Of a stretch of DNA of 64,000 bases, positions 8,429 through 16,500 are shown piece by piece. Both the position numbers and the translations under genes were made by a program. The stretch spans positions 31,355 to 95,354 of the forward strand of contig JASJPB010000018.1 in assembly GCA_031426915.1 (NCBI GenBank). Reading direction: 5' to 3'. The notes beneath the pieces were generated by a model. That model made no database searches. It was given only the letters and a program-made list of their open reading frames with translations, and had not been told where the DNA came from. The stretch comes from Sulfurimicrobium sp031426915. GTDB taxonomy: Bacteria; Pseudomonadota; Gammaproteobacteria; Burkholderiales; Sulfuricellaceae. The first letter of the stretch is position 1. Every line of letters begins with the position of its first letter.

Positions 8429-8872
8429 ATGAAAACGCAAAAAGGCTTCACCCTGATTGAACTGGTCGTGGTGATCGTGATTCTCGGTATTCTGGCAGCG
8501 ACAGCGTTGCCGAAGTTTGTCGATCTGAGCAAGGATGCACGCGCGGGTGTAATGAAAGGGGTGGAGGCGGCGATGCGCGGGGCGGATACCATGGTTTATG
8601 CCAAGGCGGCTGCAAAAGGCGTAGCTTCAGCCGCGACGGGGACCGTTGTGGTTCTTGGCCAAACTATTAACACAGTGTATGGCTATTCGGCAACGGTTGG
8701 CACGGATATGAGCAAAGTTCTAAGCTTGAATCCGGCTAGCGATTTTTTGGTTAGCGCGTCCGCAATCTCTCACACTGGCGCGACTACCACAACAACTTGC
8801 AAAGTTACTTTTAGTGCGGCTACTAGCGCACTCGTTCCCCCGACCTATGTTTCGACCATAACAGGTTGTTAA
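8429..8872 (+). CDS. MSHA-type pilin, copy 2
   Basis: A 147-residue prepilin, shorter than copy 1. The leader MKTQKG precedes FTLIELVVVIVILGILAATA with Glu at +5, then LPKFVDLSKDARAGVMKGVE, which is very like the MshA helix. The C-terminal pair of cysteines (TTTCKV and ITGC) could form a disulfide loop. A GAGGAGA ribosome site lies just before the ATG and a TGATATAAAT tract upstream could be a -10 element, so it may have its own promoter. It converges on the antisense membrane glycosyltransferase candidate with 3 bases between stops. Confidence 0.92.
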   Translation: MKTQKGFTLIELVVVIVILGILAATALPKFVDLSKDARAGVMKGVEAAMRGADTMVYAKAAAKGVASAATGTVVVLGQTINTVYGYSATVGTDMSKVLSLNPASDFLVSASAISHTGATTTTTCKVTFSAATSALVPPTYVSTITGC

Positions 8873-8875
8873 CAG

Positions 8876-10876
8876 CTAAACGTCATTGCCTGATGTGGCA
8901 GGGGACGGAGAGGCAGAATCGCCTTTCCGCCCTTTGCCTTTGATACGTTCCCCTACCTTCCGGTAATACTCCCTTAAAGCGCTTTCCAGATTGTTGATGT
9001 CGATTAAATCAAACTCTGCTCTGGCCTCCTCGATTTGGCCGGAATAATAGAGCAACTCCACCAAAATCAAGCGTTTGCCATCAAGTGGTGCAATTGCGAT
9101 TCCCTCGCGCAGCGCCCGAATAGCAGGCTCAACTTGCCCTCCATCGATCGCAAGATCCGCCATGAAATAGAAACACACGGCGCGGTTCCGCCCGGCGGTC
9201 CAACGGTGATTAGCTGCTGCTGCTGTGAGAATTCGAGTGATGAGATCCTTGAGCACCGGGCTGTTTCCTGCTTTCTTGACAGTTGCTGCTGAAAACAGCA
9301 GCAATTGGGATTCGCCATAAGCACTGAGTGGAAACCGTTCCAGCCTTTCGATGATTTGTCCGGCAATGACGGGTGACGGGGCGTTGTTAAGTGCATGAAT
9401 GCTGAGATTGAGCATGGCAATCAAATGCCCGACTTCCCTGGGCTCGAGTTCTGCCGCTTTTCCATAAAGCTGTGCCGCGCTCTCATAACGGCCTTGCCAG
9501 TCTTCCGAGTATGCGAGTGAGGACCAGGGGCGAGGGGACGCCGGATTGTGGGTAAGCTCGAAGCGGTAAAAATTTCCCGGAGTTGACCACTGTGTAACAC
9601 GCGTATGTAATTGATCGGCCAGTCCGATAGTCAGGATGGCGATCAGCGCCGCATGCAGGCCGCTGCGCAGATGGGCGGCGATTCTCGAGTGCAGGAGTCC
9701 GTGACCGACGGCAAACAGAATCCCGTAGCTGGCCAGATAGTTGCGATGTTCAAATCTGAGTTCGAGAGGGATGACGGTGGATTCCAGCAGGTGTCCTGCC
9801 AGGAACCACCCGCAGGCGAATACAAAAGGCCGCCACAAGTTTTTCCACACACCAAACGCGGCTCCTCCAGCCAAAATGAAGAATGCCAAGATGGCGGCAA
9901 TCGTGCTTGGTGGAGACAAAAATCCGCGTGAAATCTCAACTCCGCTATCGAATAGCGACATTTGATTCACACGGGGAAGTAAAATTTGCCCGAGGTAGGA
10001 AAACAGGATGCGGAATTCCGTCAACAAGCGCTCTGTTTGAGTGAATTCCCTGCCGAGGTTGGGCGGGCTGACCCATATGTAAGTCAGGTAGCCGAGCAAC
10101 GCGAAGGTCGACAAACCCAGTACCGTAAATACTCCTATTGCGGATGTTTTTTGAGCTTGAGTCACGAACCGGAAAAACACGGCTTCCACCACGAGCAGGT
10201 AAACCGGCAACAATGCGCCATTTTCCTTGCTGAGCAATGCCAGCGTCCCAAAGCCGGCAAGACCCATAAGGATTCGGGCCAGTCCCCCACCTGTCTTTCC
10301 ATCAAGCATCAGCTCTCTGCCGCGAACATAGAGCAAAACTCCCGCCACAGTAAAAAGCGCGGTCAGTTCTGTCATGCGCTGGACGGTATAAAGAACGGTG
10401 GAAACGTGAAGCGGATGCAGCGCCCATAAGACTGTGATCAGCGCAGCGCCATAGCGGCGCTGAATGTTATTTTCAGGAACGGACGCCGACAGGCGGCCAA
10501 GCAGGCGGTCGGTGAGGAAGAACAGCAACAGCGCGGTCGTCAAGTGGATGACGATATTTACAATCTTGTAAAAAAAGGGATCCAGTCCATTAAAATAATA
10601 ATTGAGCGCGAAGCTCAACATGGCCACAGGGCGCCTCAGCAGGCCGGCATTGCTGGAAAACGCGGCATCAAGCAATGAGGAAAGCGTGATTTCCTTGATC
10701 TGAAGTTGCTTGTTGAGGACGATGCTGGAAAAATCGTCCAGTACAAACGGACCGCCCGCACCGGCGTAATAAAGTACAAACGTCGTTATCAGTAGCCCAA
10801 ACGCCAGCCACCATCCGTGGGTTTTGTTTTCGGATCGGGTCGTAAAGGATAAAAGCCGCAAAATGATGACCTGCAC
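8876..10876 (-). CDS. Multipass GT-C-like membrane protein with TPRs, candidate pilin O-glycosyltransferase
   Basis: A 666-residue inner-membrane protein with about 10-12 hydrophobic segments through residue 430, then a periplasmic TPR-like region at about 440-650 (DWQGRYESAAQLYGKAAELE is one repeat). The first periplasmic loop has an acidic pair in FVLDDFSS, as in GT-C enzymes, and EHRNYLASYG marks the family of TPR-containing glycosyltransferase-like proteins related to TMTC/O-mannosyltransferases. It is antisense within the pilus locus, directly after the two pilin genes, so glycosylation of the Thr/Ser-rich pilins is a reasonable inference. The substrate and donor cannot be read from the sequence. 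Confidence 0.75.
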   Translation of the reverse strand: MQVIILRLLSFTTRSENKTHGWWLAFGLLITTFVLYYAGAGGPFVLDDFSSIVLNKQLQIKEITLSSLLDAAFSSNAGLLRRPVAMLSFALNYYFNGLDPFFYKIVNIVIHLTTALLLFFLTDRLLGRLSASVPENNIQRRYGAALITVLWALHPLHVSTVLYTVQRMTELTALFTVAGVLLYVRGRELMLDGKTGGGLARILMGLAGFGTLALLSKENGALLPVYLLVVEAVFFRFVTQAQKTSAIGVFTVLGLSTFALLGYLTYIWVSPPNLGREFTQTERLLTEFRILFSYLGQILLPRVNQMSLFDSGVEISRGFLSPPSTIAAILAFFILAGGAAFGVWKNLWRPFVFACGWFLAGHLLESTVIPLELRFEHRNYLASYGILFAVGHGLLHSRIAAHLRSGLHAALIAILTIGLADQLHTRVTQWSTPGNFYRFELTHNPASPRPWSSLAYSEDWQGRYESAAQLYGKAAELEPREVGHLIAMLNLSIHALNNAPSPVIAGQIIERLERFPLSAYGESQLLLFSAATVKKAGNSPVLKDLITRILTAAAANHRWTAGRNRAVCFYFMADLAIDGGQVEPAIRALREGIAIAPLDGKRLILVELLYYSGQIEEARAEFDLIDINNLESALREYYRKVGERIKGKGRKGDSASPSPATSGNDV

Positions 10877-11024
10877 CGTCGATTTAAAAGACGGTAGTAT
10901 ATATAGTTAACGGGGCTAACATCGGGCGTGCCTTGCCAACAGGGAATGCGGCGACTCTGCTTGAGTATTGGACTGCCAGTTTTCGGATGGGCCGGTTTTG
11001 GGGTGATGCATGGGGGAGGAGTAC

Positions 11025-11579
11025 ATGGCGATGGGTTTGATGATGCCCTTGGTAACGCTGGGACGCATTCGCCCTTTCAATGAGCCGTGCGGCGCAATCC
11101 GTGGTGCTGGCACGCGCCATGCAGGCTTCACTCTGGTGGAACTGGTCGTCACCCTGGTCATCGTTGGCATCCTGGCCGCATTTGCTGCACCGCGCTTCTT
11201 TGGTACGCACGGATTCGAGGAGCGCGGATTTCATGACGAAACCATGTTCGCACTGCGTTTCGCGCAAAAGGCCGCGATAGCCCAGCGGCGGCTGGTTTGC
11301 GTCGAATTCCCGAATGATAAAACGGTCAGGCTGCGAATTGCTTCCGTGAATCCTGCCATCGCCTGCAATACCAACCTGACCGGCCCGGACGGGAAAACGC
11401 CCTATACCATCGATGCGACAGCCGACACCAAGTACCGCAACGCGGACGTCAAGTTTTCCGCGTTTCCCGCCACTGTGAATTTTGACCCGTTAGGCAAGCC
11501 CAATGCCGCAGCAACGGTTACAGTATCCGGCTTTTCCCCTTCGATCACGGTAGCGGCCGAGACCGGCTATGTGTATTGA
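11025..11579 (+). CDS. mshC: MSHA minor pilin MshC
   Basis: A prepilin of about 184 residues with the cleavage motif RHAG followed by FTLVELVVTLVIVGILAAFA (Glu at +5) and then APRFF, as in MshC/GspH minor pilins. The leader is unusually long, about 34 residues. I chose the ATG at 11025 because GGGGGAGGAG lies just upstream; ATGs at 11031 or 11040 in the same frame give shorter leaders with better spacing. The globular part contains two cysteines (CVEF and ACNTN). Its stop overlaps the mshD start by 11 bases. Confidence 0.87.
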   Translation: MAMGLMMPLVTLGRIRPFNEPCGAIRGAGTRHAGFTLVELVVTLVIVGILAAFAAPRFFGTHGFEERGFHDETMFALRFAQKAAIAQRRLVCVEFPNDKTVRLRIASVNPAIACNTNLTGPDGKTPYTIDATADTKYRNADVKFSAFPATVNFDPLGKPNAAATVTVSGFSPSITVAAETGYVY

Positions 11580-12153
11580 TTGCGCCCTGAAAACCCAGGA
11601 CAGCCAGTGCGGCATTTCGCTGATCGAAGTGCTCGTGTTCATCGTGGTCGTCAGCGTAGGCGTGGTGGGGCTGATGTCGGTATTGAACAGCTCGTTGAGA
11701 TATAGTGCCGATCCGATGTTGCGCAAACAGGCGCTGGCAGTTGCCGAGGCGCTGCTGGAGGAGGTGCAGACCATGCCCTTCACCGACTGCGACCCGGAGG
11801 GCTATGATTCGGTGGCAACGCCTCCCACCTGTGTGCAGGCCGAGGCAATGGGGCGGGAAGCCGCTTATGCCAGCCAGCTTGCGGACGAGTCGCGTCCCTC
11901 CCTTGTCACCCCCTTCGATAACGTCAATGATTACAATAACTTTACGCTTCCAGGTGGCGGAGCGGATATTGGCGGATTGGTCTTCGTGCCGACTGGCTAT
12001 AGCGCAACGGTGACGGTGATTCCAGAGGCGCTTTCGACCATTCCCGTAGCGGATGCGTTGCGTATCACGGTGACGGTCAGCTATAACGGTGGTAACGACA
12101 GCATTGTCATGGAAGGCTATCGCACCCGCTATGCGCCCAACGACATGCCATGA
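11569..12153 (+). CDS. mshD: MSHA minor pilin MshD
   Basis: A 194-residue prepilin-like protein. The leader ends in SQCG and mature residues ISLIEVLVFIVVVSVGVVGL keep Glu at +5, followed by the long helix with LMSVLNSSLRYSADPMLRKQ, typical of MshD/PilV-type minor pilins. Several cysteines (TDCD, TCVQ) may form disulfides in the periplasm. It overlaps mshC by 11 bases and is followed after 4 bases by mshO, so the minor pilins look like one translationally coupled unit. Confidence 0.88.
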   Translation: MCIDCALKTQDSQCGISLIEVLVFIVVVSVGVVGLMSVLNSSLRYSADPMLRKQALAVAEALLEEVQTMPFTDCDPEGYDSVATPPTCVQAEAMGREAAYASQLADESRPSLVTPFDNVNDYNNFTLPGGGADIGGLVFVPTGYSATVTVIPEALSTIPVADALRITVTVSYNGGNDSIVMEGYRTRYAPNDMP

Positions 12154-12157
12154 TGAG

Positions 12158-12991
12158 ATGCCGATAGCCATGACAAGATTTCAGCGCGGATTTACCCTGG
12201 TCGAGACCGTGGTGGCGATTGTCATCACCGGCATTGTTGCGGCCATGGTGAGCATGTTCATTCGTACCCCGATCCAGCAATACATGGATGCGGAAGCCCG
12301 TGCCGCCATCACCGATGCGGCCGACACCGCCCTGCGCCGCATCGGGCGCGATTTGCGTCTGGCGCTTCCCAATAGCGTCCGTGTTGATCCTACAAGAAAA
12401 TATATCGAGTTCCTGCAGACCAGCGGGGGAGGACGTTACCTGGCGGAGGAGGATAGTGCTGCCGGCAATATCCTGGATTTCATGGATGCCAGCAAGCTGA
12501 CTTTTGACGTGCTTGGCCCGATACCGACGATTTCCGCCGGCGATTCGATCGTGGTCTACAACCTCGGCCCCGGAATCAGCCCGGCGGACGCGTATTGTGC
12601 TTCAGCCGCAGGCTGCAACAATCGCGCTGTCGTGGATAGCGTCGCCGCCAAGACTGTGACTTTGTTGTTCAATTCTTTCGGTGCGCAGGCGCCTGCCGAG
12701 AAAATGCGCTCTCCCAATCGTCGTTTCCAGGTGGTCACTGGTCCGGTCAGCTATGGATGCGCCGGAGGCACATTGACGCGTTATTCCGGGTATGCGATTG
12801 CAGTCGCTCAATCGACCACGCCAGGGGGAACGGCAGCGGTACTGGCAACGGGTGTGACGGATTGCTCTTTCTCTTACGCGCCTCTCAACCAACGCAGTGC
12901 GCTGGTGGGCTTGTGGATCAAGCTGCAAAACAGCGCGGGCGATGAATGGATTACCCTGTTTCATCAGATTCATGTGGATAATTCGCCATGA
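12158..12991 (+). CDS. mshO: MSHA minor pilin MshO
   Basis: A prepilin of 277 residues with leader MPIAMTRFQRG and mature start FTLVETVVAIVITGIVAAMV (Glu at +5), followed by SMFIRTPIQQYMDAEARAA, the usual MshO helix. The size and the internal disulfide candidates (YCASAAGC, YGCAGG, DCSF) fit MshO. I chose ATG 12158; ATG 12170 (MTRFQRG) is equally possible because neither has a strong ribosome site. It overlaps mshP by 4 bases (ATGA). Confidence 0.9.
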   Translation: MPIAMTRFQRGFTLVETVVAIVITGIVAAMVSMFIRTPIQQYMDAEARAAITDAADTALRRIGRDLRLALPNSVRVDPTRKYIEFLQTSGGGRYLAEEDSAAGNILDFMDASKLTFDVLGPIPTISAGDSIVVYNLGPGISPADAYCASAAGCNNRAVVDSVAAKTVTLLFNSFGAQAPAEKMRSPNRRFQVVTGPVSYGCAGGTLTRYSGYAIAVAQSTTPGGTAAVLATGVTDCSFSYAPLNQRSALVGLWIKLQNSAGDEWITLFHQIHVDNSP

Positions 12992-13407
12992 ACTCTCACC
13001 ACCCTCAAGCCCTGTCCGGGTTCGCCCTGGTCAACGCGATTTTCCTGCTGCTGCTGATGGCTGCGCTGGCCGCGCTGGTGGCCAATTTGGCCACCTCCCA
13101 GCATGCCAGTTCGGCCATGGACGTGCAGGGTTCGCGTGCTTACCAGGCCGCGCGGGCTGGCATCGAGTGGGGAGCGTACAAAATATTGAATCCACCAGCA
13201 GCCTGCTTTGCCACTACATCCTTCGTGCCCCCAGCGCCGACATTATCTTCGTTTACGGTAACGGTTACCTGCAACACAACTGTAACTTCGGGTGTCACGG
13301 TATACAGCATCCAGTCAACAGCCTGTAACGAGCCCAGTGCGGGTAGTTGTCCGGGTGTGCCTGGCACCGCTCACTACACCGAGCGGCAGATTGAGGTGAG
13401 TTTGTAA
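12988..13407 (+). CDS. mshP: MSHA pilin-like protein MshP
   Basis: A 139-residue protein with a prepilin-like N-terminus, ALSG then FALVNAIFLLLLMAALAALV. The residue at +5 is Asn rather than Glu, which is common in PilX/MshP-type proteins and suggests a special position in the fibre. Several cysteines near residues 72, 92, 111 and 119 may pair in the periplasm. It is coupled to mshO by ATGA and followed by mshQ after a 151-base gap. Confidence 0.85.
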   Translation: MNSHHPQALSGFALVNAIFLLLLMAALAALVANLATSQHASSAMDVQGSRAYQAARAGIEWGAYKILNPPAACFATTSFVPPAPTLSSFTVTVTCNTTVTSGVTVYSIQSTACNEPSAGSCPGVPGTAHYTERQIEVSL

Positions 13408-13558
13408 ATGGCCTGGGCGATTAACTGCAAAGCTGGGGTAGGCGCTCATGATGCGCCGGCTGGTTTGGCCATTCCAGGGAGTGAAAAATTGAACTGGCCG
13501 CAAAATTCGCGAATTCATGAAAAAATCACTGGATTCGCAAAGCTTGATGGAGAACGTT

Positions 13559-16500
13559 ATGGGTAACCGTGGTCTGTCCTTTGTGGTCGATGTCGTTCGC
13601 CCGGTTATTTTCCGGCTTGTGTGTGTCGTCCTTGGAGCCCTGGCCGTTGTCGGGAATGCCAGCGCCGCACTGACGATCAATTCCGTCACGCTGAATGGCG
13701 GCGCGAGTGTCACCGTGGCACCCGGCGCCACCATTTCTGCGGTCGTCACAGAGACCAATAATGGAGGCTCGAACTGGCGCTCCATCCGGTTTACGACCAA
13801 CCCCGCCACAACCACCACCTGCATCAATACGCCAAATCACGACGGTAACGGGACATACAGCGAGACCTTCAACATCACAGCGCCCGCCGCTGCCGGAACC
13901 TATGATGCGATATTCCGCGCTTCCAGTGACAACGCTTGCGGGGGGACGACGAGCGCTCTGTTTACGCTGCCAGCCGGCATTGTTGTCGTCCAGCCGCCGC
14001 CTTCGGTGATCTCGATCAACCGCTCCACTTTCGACCCGACCGCCGCGAACACCTCGGTGACATGGGCCGTGACCTTCGATTACAGCGTGACCGGCGTGGA
14101 TGCTTCGGATTTCGCGCTGGTACAGTCAGGAGGAGTGACAGGCGCAAGCATTACTTCGGTTACCGGCGGCGGAACGGCCTGGACTGTTACCGCCAATACT
14201 GGGACGGGTCCGACGGGTACCTTGCGGCTCGACCTGGTTGACAACGATACGATCCTTTCGGGTGGGCTACCCCTGGGAGGCGCTGGGGCGGGTAATGGCA
14301 ATTTTTCCGGGCAGTCCTATACCCTGGTGCAATCGGTGTGCGCCACCACCGCCAGCGTCATCTTCTGCGACGACTTCGAGCGCTCGAACTCGGGAGTAGT
14401 GGGCAACGGTTGGACAATTACGCCCGCCAGTGTCACCAATTGCACCGGGGCCGCCGGCAACACCGGCTGCGCCGGTATCGACCGCGACATTCCGCCTTTC
14501 AACAATTACACCGTTCCCCACGCCAATACCACGCGATCTATGTTTACGCGCTGGAACATCGTGTCGGTGGACAGCCCGACCATTGACCTGGCAGGCCGTC
14601 CAGCGGCCATCCTCAGTTTCTGGATGCGGCGCGGCGGGGATGCGTTCAGCGAATATCCCGAGGCGGCCGGCGAAAATTATCTGGTGCAATACTGGGACGG
14701 CACGGCCTGGCAAATCCTGGCGCAATACCCGTCCGGGGTCATGCAGGGGCAGGTGTTCACGCCGGTGATTCAATTGCCTCCCGAGGCGCTTCATGCGAAT
14801 TTCAAACTGCGCTTCTATCAGCCTTCCGGCAGCGGCAAAACCGGCTCTGGCGGCGCGCCTGGTGTGGTGGGTTACGATTACTGGCACATGGACGACATCG
14901 TTATCGTCCAGGCGCCCGCAAGCAGTTACAGCGGCGCGTTCTGCGACAATTTCGAAGGGGGTGTGGGGCGCTGGAGTTTCACTGCGGAAGGTGCGCCCGG
15001 GGGTTCCAACATCGGCGACGCCAGCCTGGGCACGACCGATTTCCTGTCGGCGGGCCACGAACTGGATATGCGCTGGGGCTATGTGGTCGCTTCCACGCTG
15101 CGCACCGACATGACCGGCGTGACCGGCAATATCGACTATTGGGTCAAGAGCGGGGGTGGGACCACCAACCGCGCTCCCGATGCGGCAACTGAAAACCTGG
15201 TGGTCGAATACTACAATAGCGGCGGCACCTGGACGCAACTGGCGCAATACCTGGCCAACGGCAGCACCACCAGCACGATTTACAATGGCAGCCATGTGCT
15301 TCCGGCGGATGCCAAACATCCGGGCTTTCGTCTGCGTTTCCGCCAGTTGGCCGGCAGCGGCTATGATCTGGACTACTGGCACATCGACGACGTCTGCGTC
15401 GGAACGATTCTCCCGACCGCCGACCTTGCCCTGGCCATGACTCGTGGGGCTTCGCTGATACCGGGCACCAATATTCCTTATACGCTCACTGTGACCAACA
15501 ACGGTCCGGGAACCCTGAACGGTTCTCTCGAAATCGTCGATACCCTGCCGGCGAGCCTGAGCTATTTTTCCGCATCCGGCAGCGGATGGTCGTGCAGCGT
15601 GAATGCGCAGATCGTCACCTGCACCTGGAGCGGCACGCTCGCCAGCGGCGCTTCTGCGCCCGCGTTGACGCTGACGGCTGGTTTATCCCTCACTGCCTCA
15701 GGAACGATCACCAATACTGCAACGGTGACTGGAACAGTGATCGACAATACCCCCGCCAACAATACTGCTACCGAGAGCGGCAACGTTATCGTTGCAACTC
15801 TGATCGCCCAGTACCACCTTGAGGAGGCGATCTGGAACGGTACGTCAGGCGAGGTGAAAGATACGGCAGGCTACGCCGGCGGACCGTTCAACGGCAGCTC
15901 GATCGGCAGCGCGTTCCCCGCGCCGGCGCTGTCGAGCCCGGCGCGTTCCGGCAATCCCGGCACTTGCGGCTATGCCGGCATGCCCGGCCCCACAGCCAAT
16001 GGCGGCGCCTTCACCATCACCGGCCTGCCCGTTTCCACCAGTGCCGGAGCCAAGACCAGCGTCGCCTTCTGGATGTACTGGGACGGCACGGACAGCGTCA
16101 TGCCCATTGGCTGGGCGCAGCATGACCTTTGGCTGCAAGGGGGCTCGTTCGGTTTTAACACGGCCAACAGCGACATTTACGGTGTCTCCTCGGCAACCCT
16201 GGCCAATGGCTGGCATCATGTGGTGGCCGTGTTCACCAATGGCAGCGTGGCATCCAACCAGCTTTACATCGATGGTGCCTTGCAGGCCCTCAGTCAGCGC
16301 CAAGGTACACCCAACCTCGCCAGTGCCACCGTTGGTGCCACCTTGCGGGTGGGCGGATGGACGCAGGATAGCGGTTACCGCTTCGCGGGGCGCATTGACG
16401 AGGTGCATGTATACAAGGATGCGCTGGTCCAGGCGGATGTGACGGCGCTTTACAATGCGACCCATGTCTGCACGGCGGCGGTTGACCATTACGAGCTGTC

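Noticed and set aside
11010..11024. Longer mshC start at 11010
   Set aside because: It lacks a ribosome site, whereas the GGAGGAG tract overlapping it serves the starts at 11025/11031.
14267..15382. 371-codon minus-strand frame within mshQ
   Set aside because: Same reason: shadow of a long GC-rich coding region.
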